The translations under genes and the position numbers were made by a program. Source: an uncultured Myxococcales bacterium (GTDB lineage Bacteria > Myxococcota_A > Polyangia > Polyangiales > Polyangiaceae). Taken from it: 55,079 nucleotides of DNA. Shown one piece after another: positions 33,785 through 42,360 of the stretch. The stretch covers positions 1 through 55,079 of the forward strand of contig CALMUT010000324.1 of the NCBI GenBank assembly GCA_937872925.1, written 5' to 3'. The number at the start of each line of letters is the position of its first letter. Positions within the stretch are counted from its first letter, which is position 1. The notes under the pieces were generated by a model. The model ran no database searches and had not been told where the DNA came from. It saw only the letters and a list, made by a program, of their open reading frames with translations.

Positions 33785-36600
33785 TGGACCGCCGTAGGCT
33801 CGCCAAGCTGGGGCTGCTCGCCGCCGCCTGCTACTTCACCTGCGCGGTGTTGGCCAGCGCGCGAGGGTGGAGCATGCGCGTCGACGACCAGCTGCTCGAG
33901 GCCCGCGCCTACGACTACGCTTGGGAGCTACAGCTCATCCGCCGCGCACTTTCCGGAGAGTGGGTGGGGCGCGAATTTGTCTACCCGATCGGCCCACTGT
34001 GGCAGGCCATCGCGTCGCTCCCGCTTCGGTTTTCGGCGTTTGACGCTCCGGCCGCGGTCGCCGGCATGCATCTGGTCTTTCCCTTGTGCTCCCTGGGCCT
34101 TGCGGGGGGACTAGCGTGGTGGCTCGCTCCGGCTTGGGCCGGCAAGGGCGGCGCGCAGTGGTGGCGACCAGCCGCTGCGTTTTCTGGCGTGGCGCTGCTG
34201 GCGCTGCACGACGACGTACGCAGCTTCCGCGCGCTCTTTTCGTTGGCGGTCGTGGTGGCGTTCGCCAGGCCAACGGACCGCAGCGTGGTCGAACTTTCTT
34301 GGCGCCGTGCGGCGCTTGTGGCGCTGTTGATCTCTTGTGCCCTTGCGCTGTCGTTCGACACGGGGCTACTCGCGGTGCTGAGCGCCGGCTCCGTTTTGGC
34401 CTACGGTGCGTTGTTCGCTGGAGGTGCACGCCGCACTGCTGCGGCCGGCGGCAGATTGCTGGCAGTCCTGATCCCGCTGCAGCTACTGGCGGCGCTGTGG
34501 ATCAGCGGTTCGCCAGCTGCATACGTCCGCTACTTCCTGGAGAGCGTGCATATCACTCGAGCATACGGAACGGTCATGGTGCTCAGCGGCGCCGGGTTGC
34601 GCATCGGTCCTGTAGTTGGGTTCTTGTTGCTTGCGCTCGTCGCTCTGGCTTGGACGTCTCGACGCGGCCCCGCTTGGGCGGGCGTGTGGCTCGCGGGTGC
34701 CGTTCCCCTGGTGATGCGTGGCGTGCTGCGCAGCGACGCGGAGCATGTGTACGCCAGCTTGATGCCTGTGGCTGGGATCTTGTGGCTGCTCTCGCTAGGT
34801 TGTGTCGAACGCTCCCTGGCTGTTTTCGCTGCTCTATCCAGCGCCGTGTTTGTGCTGGGTTGGTTTGGTAGCCACCGGGATCGCCCGTCGGCATGGGCAC
34901 CGACGGTGTTCTACGAAGCGTTTCGTTCCCGCAAGCCGCCGCAACCGAGCGGCACGGAGCTGGCGCGGGTCCGCAGCTGGATTTCGGGATCCCTCGCGGC
35001 TGGTTCCTGCGTCGGGCTGCCTGCTCGTTTGGGTGTGCTGCATGCCACCACAGGCATCCCCGGCCCCACGCAAACGCTGCTGGGCTGGTCTCCGAAGCTG
35101 CAACGTCTCGACGCGGAGCGTATCGCAAACGCGCGTTGCGACCTCTTCCTCAAGGAAATTGTGTCCTTCGACCATCCGCCGCCATTGTGGAGTTGGGGTG
35201 CTGGCGAGACGCTGCTCACGTTTGCGGAGCTCTACCAACCGACGGCGCCCTTGGGACCGGACTTGGTGGTGGGCAAGCTGCGAGCGCGTCCAGCGCGGGT
35301 GCAGCGGAGGCCGTTGATCGCGGGCTTGCTCTCGAAGCGTTACCGCCTGGACGACGCGCAGCCGCTGCACTTTGAGTTGGGGCGGCGCGTGCCATGGCAC
35401 CACCTGGTGCACGTCGCCTACGACTTCGATGTGCCGTGGTCGTCGGCGCTCGCGGGCAGCACGCCGCTGCTGGAAGTTCAGTTTCTGGACGGCGAGCAAC
35501 CGTTGAGCGACTGGATGCACGTGCCCTATCCCGCGACCGGGCGCGCCACGTCGATCCTGCCCGTGCACCCGGAAGTGGCGGAGTGGCGCTGGGTCGCGGG
35601 GCGGATGCCACAAGCCTCCCGCGCGGCGGACCGCCTGCGATTGCGTTCCACACGCCGGGGCATGCAGCTCGGTGAGTCACACTTCACGCTGCTGGGCGTG
35701 GAAGAGCTGGTGCCGCCGCCTCACATGCAAGCGCGCGCTGTCCCCGAGCAAGCAGTCAATCTCGCGGATCGCGTCGCCACGGGGCGGGCGTACCTACGCG
35801 CTCCCGGTGCGCATGTCGAAGGAGACGCGCTGGTGATCCCGCCGACGCCAGCAGGGCAGCGTCACGCAGAAGTGTTCGTGCCACTGACCCCTGCGGCGGA
35901 TAGCTGCTTTTTCGCCGAGGCGTTCGTGTCCGGGGGGGAAGGCGACGCACACACGGAGTTCGAAGTGCACGTGATCGCTGGCTACGAGCGCCCGCGCTTC
36001 GTGCTGTGGACTGGCGCGCCGGGAGACAAGCCGCGTCCCATCGAGCTTCCCCTCGCGGCCTTTGCCGGTCAAGAGGTGCTGTTGCGACTAGCGACGCGCT
36101 CAACCACCGCATCGACTGACGCAGCGGCGCGCTTTCTGCGCCCGCGCGTCGGACGCTGCATCACGCTGCGCAACTTGATGCACGACTACCACCAGGGCGT
36201 GCATCGCGTCATCGCCGGTCGTGCAGAGCCTTCCGGGGATGCCCTCGTGCTTCACCCATTGCCCATCGAGCAGCGCCCCACCTTCGTGGAGCTAGACGTG
36301 GACATTCCCGAAGACGCTTGCCTTTCGTTTGATGCAGCCGCGAAGGACGACGCGGACGGCGTGGCCATCGCAGCTGGCGTGCTTGCGGGCGGCGTGTACG
36401 TGCGGCTGGCGCGGCCGGAGCTGGCGCCCGGCAAGGCTGAAGTGTTCCGGGACTTGCCGCTGCGAGAATGGGCAAAGCAGCGCGTCCTCATCGCTTTCGA
36501 AGCCCTGCCGCTGGGCACGGGCCGCGGTTCCGTGGGTTTCGTGTTCCGTCCCCGCATGCACCGCTGCGGGGACGGCGCGCCCTGGCCGTTTGGGAAATAG
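33781..36600 (+). CDS. Giant multi-pass membrane protein (paralogue B)
   Basis: 939 aa, starting at ATG 33781, which overlaps the stop of paralogue A as ATGA. Same layout: an N-terminal part with about 10 helices and the loop ELQLIRRALSGEWVGREF..YPIGPLWQ parallel to that of paralogue A, then a long soluble beta-rich C-terminal part with HAEVFVPLTPAADSCFFAEA and TEFEVHVIAGYERP. The shared early loop (aromatic, Arg and Glu residues before a GPLWQ) would be a good place for a GT-C-type active site, but this is inference. A decayed fragment of a close relative of this gene lies at 46532-46611. No known family recognised. Confidence 0.78.
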   Translation: MMDRRRLAKLGLLAAACYFTCAVLASARGWSMRVDDQLLEARAYDYAWELQLIRRALSGEWVGREFVYPIGPLWQAIASLPLRFSAFDAPAAVAGMHLVFPLCSLGLAGGLAWWLAPAWAGKGGAQWWRPAAAFSGVALLALHDDVRSFRALFSLAVVVAFARPTDRSVVELSWRRAALVALLISCALALSFDTGLLAVLSAGSVLAYGALFAGGARRTAAAGGRLLAVLIPLQLLAALWISGSPAAYVRYFLESVHITRAYGTVMVLSGAGLRIGPVVGFLLLALVALAWTSRRGPAWAGVWLAGAVPLVMRGVLRSDAEHVYASLMPVAGILWLLSLGCVERSLAVFAALSSAVFVLGWFGSHRDRPSAWAPTVFYEAFRSRKPPQPSGTELARVRSWISGSLAAGSCVGLPARLGVLHATTGIPGPTQTLLGWSPKLQRLDAERIANARCDLFLKEIVSFDHPPPLWSWGAGETLLTFAELYQPTAPLGPDLVVGKLRARPARVQRRPLIAGLLSKRYRLDDAQPLHFELGRRVPWHHLVHVAYDFDVPWSSALAGSTPLLEVQFLDGEQPLSDWMHVPYPATGRATSILPVHPEVAEWRWVAGRMPQASRAADRLRLRSTRRGMQLGESHFTLLGVEELVPPPHMQARAVPEQAVNLADRVATGRAYLRAPGAHVEGDALVIPPTPAGQRHAEVFVPLTPAADSCFFAEAFVSGGEGDAHTEFEVHVIAGYERPRFVLWTGAPGDKPRPIELPLAAFAGQEVLLRLATRSTTASTDAAARFLRPRVGRCITLRNLMHDYHQGVHRVIAGRAEPSGDALVLHPLPIEQRPTFVELDVDIPEDACLSFDAAAKDDADGVAIAAGVLAGGVYVRLARPELAPGKAEVFRDLPLREWAKQRVLIAFEALPLGTGRGSVGFVFRPRMHRCGDGAPWPFGK

Positions 36601-36929
36601 CGTGCGCTGTTCCAGAAGGTGGCGCACGCGCACCCCAACGTCACGACGCGAACTGCGCAGCCCGCGCTCGGCAGGGGCAGGCGCGACGGGGTCGCGAAGC
36701 GGCTCAACACGCCGTACATGCGAATCGTCATGCGTCAGCAACGTGTGGCGCCCCGGACACGACAGGCCCATGGAGGGTGAGCGTATGCGTAGCCGGCGGG
36801 GGCAGTTGAAACCCGATGTTCACCGTCGTTGTAAACAGAAGAGCTGGCTCGCCGCAATCGAGCAGCGAAACTTGTGATCAATGGACAGGCGTCGGCGTCT
36901 GCGTCTGCGTTTGCGTCGGCGTTTGCGCC
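36601..36929. other. Gene-free stretch downstream of the paralogue pair
   Basis: About 330 bases between convergent genes without a supportable gene. It contains the hexamer repeat listed separately near its right end. No clear terminator hairpin was found by eye. Confidence 0.5.
36889..36927. repeat. GCGTNN hexanucleotide repeat
   Basis: Six tandem hexamers of the form GCGTNN (GCGTCG, GCGTCT, GCGTCT, GCGTTT, GCGTCG, GCGTTT) plus a trailing GCG, directly before the stop codon of the ATPase gene on the other strand. Non-coding in any likely gene. Confidence 0.8.
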
Positions 36930-38411
36930 CTAGCTCCGAAAAAGCGCGGTCGCGTCAACGACCCGATCGATCAAGTCTTCCGACCACGTATTGGGTTTCA
37001 GGCCGTAGGGCGAAACAAGCGTCAGGATGACGCGTTTGCGCGTCTTCGTATACTCGGCAAAAAGCGACATTTTGTCTTTTAGCTCACGGGCGTAGCTTTT
37101 GCTCACTACGTAGGGGCCATTGCTGAACTTCAGCTCGCAAAGATTGATCACGTTGTCACGCCGATCGAAGAGTAGGTCCACCTGTGCGCCTCGGCGTTTT
37201 TCGGATTTGGCCCTAGGCACGAAGCGCCAAGTGCCGACGCTAGTGACCAAATTGTCGATGCCCAGCGCTCGCTGCAGTTCTCGCGCATGTTTCAGGCAGA
37301 CGCCTTCAAACGCGTACCCCTGCCAGGCTTTATAGTTGGGCGTCTCGGCGCGGGCGCGGAAGTAGCTGGCGCCACCGCGCGCCAATACCCCGCGTGGCGC
37401 ATGGTCCATCCATCGCAAATAGAAGAGAGTAAATTCATCGATCACGCGATACTGCGTGCTCTTTTTTAACGAGCCGTAAGGGGCAATGCGTGCGATGAAG
37501 CCCGACTCCGCGAGCTCTTGCAGCCGGCGATTCAATCCGCCGCCGGAGCGAAGCCCCGAAGCGATGACCAAGTCTTGACGGGTCATGCCTTCGGCACGTT
37601 TCGCCAGCGTGCGCAGCAAGAGCATGTGCTCTTCATGCTCTTCAAATAGGCTGGCAAACACGTCATCGAATTCGTTGCGGAGCGGGCCGTCCCGCTCGAA
37701 GCACAGTCGTCCGATGGCTTCGGTGACGGACTCGCTGCGAATCAGGCGGTCCAAGTAGTAGGGCACACCGCCGAGCGCTAGGTACAGCTCCAGCGTCTCG
37801 CGGGGTTTCATGCGCATGCCGCGGGCTTTCAAGTACTTGTCGGTTTCCGCCAGCGAAAGTGGTGCCAAGCGGATCTGGCGAGTGAGTCGATTATGTAATC
37901 CGGATTTTGCGTGCACGATTCGTCGCAACATCCAGGATGCCGCGCTGCCGCAGAGCACGACCTTGAGTTGTGGGATCTTCGACCAGCGCGCGTTCCAGTG
38001 GTAGTCGATCGCCTCCAACATGCCCGCCCGCGGCGTGGCCAGCCACGGAAGTTCGTCAAAGAATATGACGATGGTCTTTTTGGGTTCTGCTTGTGCGCGC
38101 CGCTGGAGTTCGTCGGAGAGATAGGACAGCGCGTCCTCCCAGCTGCGAAAATCCGGCAGGGGCTGGCCACCCAGAAACGTGCTTTCCAGCGCCTCGCGAA
38201 AGCGCCGGCGTTGGAGCGCCGCGCTACCTGACTTGGTGCCGGTGACTTCGAAATAGGTGCCTGCCGCCTCACCGAGATACTGTCGGATGAGATAGGTCTT
38301 GCCGATACGCCGGCGCCCATACAATGCCAAGAGCTCGCAGCGCTTGGATGCGAGCATCTCCGCGAGCGTTTTCTGCTCCGCGTCCCGTCCGACAATGCCT
38401 CGTTTAGCCAC
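36930..38411 (-). CDS. AAA/DUF234 family ATPase (ATP-binding protein)
   Basis: 493 aa from GTG 38411. Walker A in LYGRRRIGKTYLIRQY, Walker B in TIVIFFDELPWLA, a sensor-like segment KVVLCGSAASWM, then a winged-helix region (MTRQDLVIASGLRSGGGLNRRL) and a C-terminal DUF234 PD-(D/E)XK-like domain with QVDLLFDRRDNVINLCELKFS, whose D..ExK residues are intact. Members of this family are common, in many cases solitary, in archaea and bacteria; a nuclease or toxin-like role is suspected but unproven. The frame is open up to a TTG at 38483, but that N-terminus would be encoded by the palindromic repeat, and GTG 38411 with VAKRGIVGRDAEQ is the usual family start. Low-GC codon choice hints at transfer. 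Confidence 0.8.
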   Translation of the reverse strand: MAKRGIVGRDAEQKTLAEMLASKRCELLALYGRRRIGKTYLIRQYLGEAAGTYFEVTGTKSGSAALQRRRFREALESTFLGGQPLPDFRSWEDALSYLSDELQRRAQAEPKKTIVIFFDELPWLATPRAGMLEAIDYHWNARWSKIPQLKVVLCGSAASWMLRRIVHAKSGLHNRLTRQIRLAPLSLAETDKYLKARGMRMKPRETLELYLALGGVPYYLDRLIRSESVTEAIGRLCFERDGPLRNEFDDVFASLFEEHEEHMLLLRTLAKRAEGMTRQDLVIASGLRSGGGLNRRLQELAESGFIARIAPYGSLKKSTQYRVIDEFTLFYLRWMDHAPRGVLARGGASYFRARAETPNYKAWQGYAFEGVCLKHARELQRALGIDNLVTSVGTWRFVPRAKSEKRRGAQVDLLFDRRDNVINLCELKFSNGPYVVSKSYARELKDKMSLFAEYTKTRKRVILTLVSPYGLKPNTWSEDLIDRVVDATALFRS

Positions 38412-38537
38412 GTTTTCCAGTATATGTGGCCAATCCTCCTGCGCCAGAAAGATTTGGCCACGTTTCTGTGGATAGGTGGCCAAATCTGTACGCCGTGGTC
38501 ACATTTGGCCACGTTTCTGTGGATAGGTGGCCAAATC
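38403..38537. repeat. Three direct repeats, each a palindrome, over the ATPase start
   Basis: Copy 1: arms 38503-38512 and 38527-38536 (ATTTGGCCAC / GTGGCCAAAT). Copy 2: arms 38451-38461 and 38476-38486 (GATTTGGCCAC / GTGGCCAAATC). Both have the same 14-base loop. Copy 3, degenerate, has arms 38404-38411 and 38426-38433 (TTAGCCAC / GTGGCCAA) and includes the GTG start of the ATPase gene. Centre spacing is about 50 bases. This looks like an autoregulatory operator array or structured 5' leader; only three copies, so not a CRISPR array. Confidence 0.85.
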
Positions 38538-38829
38538 TTGCTCTCGGCTCCCGGCCGCGCCGCACGGGTGGGTGCAAAGACTGGCCCCGTAGCGCCGCCT
38601 GAAGGACTTCGGCTCTGTGCAGTTCCCCTTCGAAACCTGGGTCTGTCGGAGCCAGGTTGTCCGCGGGGCCATGAGCCTAGCAACGTGAAGACAAAACGAG
38701 ATACGAGTTGTTTCATTCAGGTGCATGACGGGTGAGTTGCCTTCCAAGTCGTTCCTCGCTGCGCGCGTGATCGCGTGAAGCGGATTTTTGTCGGAGCTGA
38801 CGCGCCTCAAACATGCCAAGATAAGATCA
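38538..38829. other. Intergenic region between ATPase leader and propeller lipoprotein
   Basis: About 290 bases between divergent genes, so it should hold both promoters. Neither strand has a convincing gene; a TTG at 38788 could extend the lipoprotein frame but adds no signal peptide. No promoter motif could be named with confidence. Confidence 0.5.
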
Positions 38830-40146
38830 ATGCTGCGCTTTCCGCGTGCGGTCTTGGGTTTGCTGGTTGCACCGATGTTTGTGGGCGTGAGCTGCCTAAC
38901 CGATTTCCCCAGTTTGCGTGAGGAAGGCGAGCCGACCGATGCAAGCGTCGATGGCGCCAGCGACGCTCTCGTGGAGTCCGGCGGAGTTTGTGAGGCGGGT
39001 GGCAAGTTGTGTGGTTCCACGTGCGTGCCTACAGACGATCCATCCTTTGGTTGCGTGGCTACGCTTTGCAGTCCGTGCGGGACGAACAACAGCGTGGCGA
39101 AATGTTCCGGTGGCAAGTGCGCCGTAGCGAGTTGCACGAGCGGTTTCGACAACTGCGATGGGCTGGACGTGACTGGTTGCGAGGCCGACCTGGCTAGCGA
39201 CAGCAAAAATTGTGGCAAGTGCGGGCGAGACTGCCTGGGCGGAGCGTGCATCGCTGGGAAGTGTTCTCCGATCGTCGTTGCCGCATCGCAATTCAACTGC
39301 TTTGCGGTTGCAGTTGACGCGACGCATGTGTATTGGACCAACGAAAGCGGCACTGCCGGTTTGCAACGTTTGGAGCACTCCAAATCGGGTCAACCGCCTA
39401 CCGTGCTTCACGCCCCGGCGGCACCTGGCGACGTGAAGCTGGATGAGACCCACGTCTACTGGGCAAACGAAACAGCAGGTACCGTCTACCGACTGAACAA
39501 ACAAGCCCTGGGGTCGGCCGAACTGGTGGGGCTCGGGGTACGCGCAGTCGGCGTGGCCCTGGACAACACACATGTGTACTGGACGAGTCGGGGAACCGCT
39601 GGGCAGACCGACGGGACAGTTTCACGTGCGCTCAAGGACGGTTCGAACCCGCAGGTTTTGGCCACGGGGCTAGACTCGCCCCGCGGCGTCTCGCTGGACG
39701 AAACGCACGCCTACTGGACAAGCGAAAGGACCGGTGCCGTCTCGAGGATCCAGAAGGGCGGGGGAAGTCCCCAGATGTTGGCTGCAGGCAAAGGGGGTGG
39801 AGGTATCAACGGATGGGGCATCGTGGTCATCAGCGGAGACGTCATCTGGCGGGACGGAGCCTTCCTTCGGCGAATCCCTACCGCAGGTGGCACTGCCATC
39901 GACCTCAGGACGGATCAGCCCAACCCAAGGTTCATGTCCGTGGATGGCGATGATCTATTCTGGGTTAGCGACGCGGTCATGACCGGGAGCGCCAGTGGCC
40001 TGCCGGGCGCGCCGTTGACGCCTGTCTTTGAAGGAAGTGTGACGAACCTGCATGGCATCGTGGCCGACTCGAAGTACGTCTACTACACAGAGTGGGGCAG
40101 CTCCGCGAGCGCAAATGGAGGATTGTACAAGGTAGCTCGCCCTTGA
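38830..40146 (+). CDS. Cys-rich beta-propeller lipoprotein
   Basis: 438 aa from ATG 38830. Signal MLRFPRAVLGLLVAPMFVG with lipid Cys in GVSC. Residues about 45-145 are a Cys-rich knob (CGSTCVP, CSPCG, NCGKCGRDCLGGAC), a domain common in Polyangia surface proteins. The rest is a propeller of about six blades, each with a VYWT/VYWA strand (ATHVYWTNE, ETHVYWANE, NTHVYWTSR, ETHAYWTSE, YVYYTEW). Probably an outer-surface binding protein; the ligand is unknown. Confidence 0.83.
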   Translation: MLRFPRAVLGLLVAPMFVGVSCLTDFPSLREEGEPTDASVDGASDALVESGGVCEAGGKLCGSTCVPTDDPSFGCVATLCSPCGTNNSVAKCSGGKCAVASCTSGFDNCDGLDVTGCEADLASDSKNCGKCGRDCLGGACIAGKCSPIVVAASQFNCFAVAVDATHVYWTNESGTAGLQRLEHSKSGQPPTVLHAPAAPGDVKLDETHVYWANETAGTVYRLNKQALGSAELVGLGVRAVGVALDNTHVYWTSRGTAGQTDGTVSRALKDGSNPQVLATGLDSPRGVSLDETHAYWTSERTGAVSRIQKGGGSPQMLAAGKGGGGINGWGIVVISGDVIWRDGAFLRRIPTAGGTAIDLRTDQPNPRFMSVDGDDLFWVSDAVMTGSASGLPGAPLTPVFEGSVTNLHGIVADSKYVYYTEWGSSASANGGLYKVARP

Positions 40147-40477
40147 CGCCGCGAGGTGCCACTCCTCCCTCGGGGCGAATGTGCTGGGCGGCCGCATGCC
40201 GACGCGGCTGCCTGTGGGCGGGACCCAACAGAGCGGCGACGGAGAGCTGGCGCCGGCGGGGAAAAGAGCCGGAATCTGAAGCGGGTTTGACGCGGATGTA
40301 ACCGAAAATGTTTACACGCTAGGTTGGCTCGAACCTTGCTCGGCATGTGGGTAAATGCTCAATGACGTACCTGTGGGGAATCCAACTGCAGTCCGATCCC
40401 ATCCATTGCGGTCTGCCTGCGGACCTGTCAGCTCTGAGGCGTTGGAGGAGGGCTGGCCCTCGGAAGGATGCAACGCC
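40147..40477. other. Intergenic region before the first polysaccharide lyase gene
   Basis: About 330 bases. The open frame of the next gene extends into it up to 40355, but that part lacks a signal peptide and is unlikely to be translated. A short AT-rich patch near 40300-40320 (GTAACCGAAAATGTTTACAC) may be promoter-related. Nothing else seen. Confidence 0.5.
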
Positions 40478-42046
40478 ATGGAATTCTTGAGAAACATGCG
40501 AGTCGGCGGGATCCTTGCCGTTGCGTTGACCGTGGCGATCGCGGGGTGCGGCGAAAACGGCGATGGCGCGCAAGGAGCGGGGAACGCGGGTAGTGTTAGC
40601 GGGGGCGGTTCGGGTAACACTGGCGGCGCCGGGAACGCAGGCGGCGCCGGGAACGCAGGCGGCGCCGGCAACACCGGCGGGGGGAATACGGGCGGAGCCG
40701 GGAACTCGGGGGGAGGGAACACGGGCGGTAGCGGTTCGGTTCTCGTGCTCAACGAGCTCAAGGCCTTCGCCACGGCACAAGGACACGGGCGGTACACCAG
40801 TGGAGGGCGCGCAGGCAGTGTCTACGAAGTTACGACGCTGGCAAACAGCGGTGCGGGCAGTTTTCGCGAAGCCGTCAGCACCGGCAATCGCACGGTAGTC
40901 TTCCGCGTGGGCGGCACGATTGCCCTGAACAAGAATCAACCCGTTTACTTTGGCGGCGATAACATCACAGTTGCTGGCCAGACCGCGCCGGGCGATGGCG
41001 TTGCGGTCTACGGGGCGATGGTAGACACCAACGGCCACGAAAACATCATCGTCCGCCACGTCCGATTTCGTTCCGGCGACCAGCAAGCTGGCTACGACCG
41101 AGACGCCTTCAGGGTCATAAACCTAGTCTCCGGCAAGACCGTCCAAAACTTTATGCTTGATCATTGCTCGTTCAGTTGGGGTGACGATGAGGTGCTCGCT
41201 TTCGAGGCGCGTTCCGATGAAAAGTCGACAATCAAGAACGCGACGGTCCAGCGTTCGATTGTCTCTCAGGGCTTCGGAAATAAGGGCATCCTCCTGTGGA
41301 AGGCGAATCAAGAAATCAGCTTTATCGCCAACCTCTTCGCCAACAATCACGAGCGGAACATCCGAGCATCGACGCGAATCTCAAGCTTCGAGATGGTGAA
41401 CAACGTGATCTACGGCTATGCATACGGAACCCAGCCCACCTACGAGAACGTGTTTGACGTCATAGGCAACGTGTACCTCGTTAGGCCGGGCCTGCCGCAG
41501 GCACTAGAGACGGTACGACTGGAAGCGTGTAGCGTGACCAACTGTCCCAGCGGCGGAAGTATCGGCGCGACCCAGGCTCATATCTCCGACAATACCCTCG
41601 GTGCGGGCGCGATCTCTGTATCCTCGAACCTCAGTCCGTACTTGTTCACCACGCCTCGCGTCCCGAGCGGCTACTCCGCACTTCCTAGCGGTCAAGTCAA
41701 AAGCGACGTGTTGGGGGACGTGGGATGCAACCTCAACGGCAACGACAGCCTCGACCAAAGTCAAATCAACGATGTCCTCAGCGGCACTGGCGCGATCGTT
41801 ACCAGCGAAGCGGGCACTGCGGGGCTTCCGAAATTGTCCGGTGGCACTCCCGAGACGGATGCCAACGCCGACGGCATCCCCGATAGTTTCGCAAAACTGC
41901 ACGGTATTTCGTCCGGTAGCGACGTGATTCTCGATTGGAAGTTCGCGCAGTATGATGTGAGTAACGTCGCCGGGTACACGGCACTGGAGATGTATCTAAT
42001 GTGGGCTGCCCGAGACTTTGACCAACTGGTGCCCGAACTTCCGTAG
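40478..42046 (+). CDS. Polysaccharide lyase family 1-like (pectate lyase) lipoprotein, copy 1
   Basis: 522 aa from ATG 40478. Lipoprotein signal (ALTVAIAGC), then a Gly/Asn/Ala linker built of GNAGGAGN-type repeats (about 25-85). From about residue 88: LKAFATAQGHGRYTSGGRAG, GSFREAVS, RTVVFRVGGTIAL and NITVAGQTAPGDG, the typical start of bacterial PL1 right-handed beta-helix enzymes, and DHCSFSWGDDEVL on the helix. The C-terminus has TDANADGIPDSFAKLHG and a dockerin-like ALEMYLMW tail seen in this group. It should cleave uronic-acid-rich polysaccharide or bind it at the cell surface. Closely related to the next gene. Confidence 0.86.
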   Translation: MEFLRNMRVGGILAVALTVAIAGCGENGDGAQGAGNAGSVSGGGSGNTGGAGNAGGAGNAGGAGNTGGGNTGGAGNSGGGNTGGSGSVLVLNELKAFATAQGHGRYTSGGRAGSVYEVTTLANSGAGSFREAVSTGNRTVVFRVGGTIALNKNQPVYFGGDNITVAGQTAPGDGVAVYGAMVDTNGHENIIVRHVRFRSGDQQAGYDRDAFRVINLVSGKTVQNFMLDHCSFSWGDDEVLAFEARSDEKSTIKNATVQRSIVSQGFGNKGILLWKANQEISFIANLFANNHERNIRASTRISSFEMVNNVIYGYAYGTQPTYENVFDVIGNVYLVRPGLPQALETVRLEACSVTNCPSGGSIGATQAHISDNTLGAGAISVSSNLSPYLFTTPRVPSGYSALPSGQVKSDVLGDVGCNLNGNDSLDQSQINDVLSGTGAIVTSEAGTAGLPKLSGGTPETDANADGIPDSFAKLHGISSGSDVILDWKFAQYDVSNVAGYTALEMYLMWAARDFDQLVPELP

Positions 42047-42360
42047 CAGGCACCAACAAATCAAGACGGCGCTCTGTGCGGAAACCACGCAGGCCTGCGC
42101 CTCATCAGCAGTCATTCGACCTAAGTGAAATGACTTTGTCAGTGGATTTGATGTCGGGTAGCGGGACGATCAGAAATATCGGTGTCGATGTGGGTCACGC
42201 TTCTCGAGCTTGTCGGCAGATGGTCAGGGACGCGTATTCGGTGTTCCAGCCCTGTGCGCTTCACCCTGTTGGGAATTGCCTACAGGCGCTCTTCGCAGCG
42301 CGGCGAATTTCACTAGAAACACTGGCGATCGGGGTAGCGATCGCATTTAGGAGGCTTGGC
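42047..42360. other. Intergenic region before the second lyase gene
   Basis: About 315 bases, somewhat richer in A/T than the flanking genes. The frame of the next gene is open through it from 42076, but no signal peptide starts there. GCGATCG occurs twice at 42327-42345. No RNA gene or terminator seen. Confidence 0.5.

Noticed and set aside
38403..38537. Repeats resembling a short CRISPR array
   Set aside because: Only three copies, each strongly palindromic, one overlapping a start codon, with spacer-like gaps of only about 15 bases and no cas genes.
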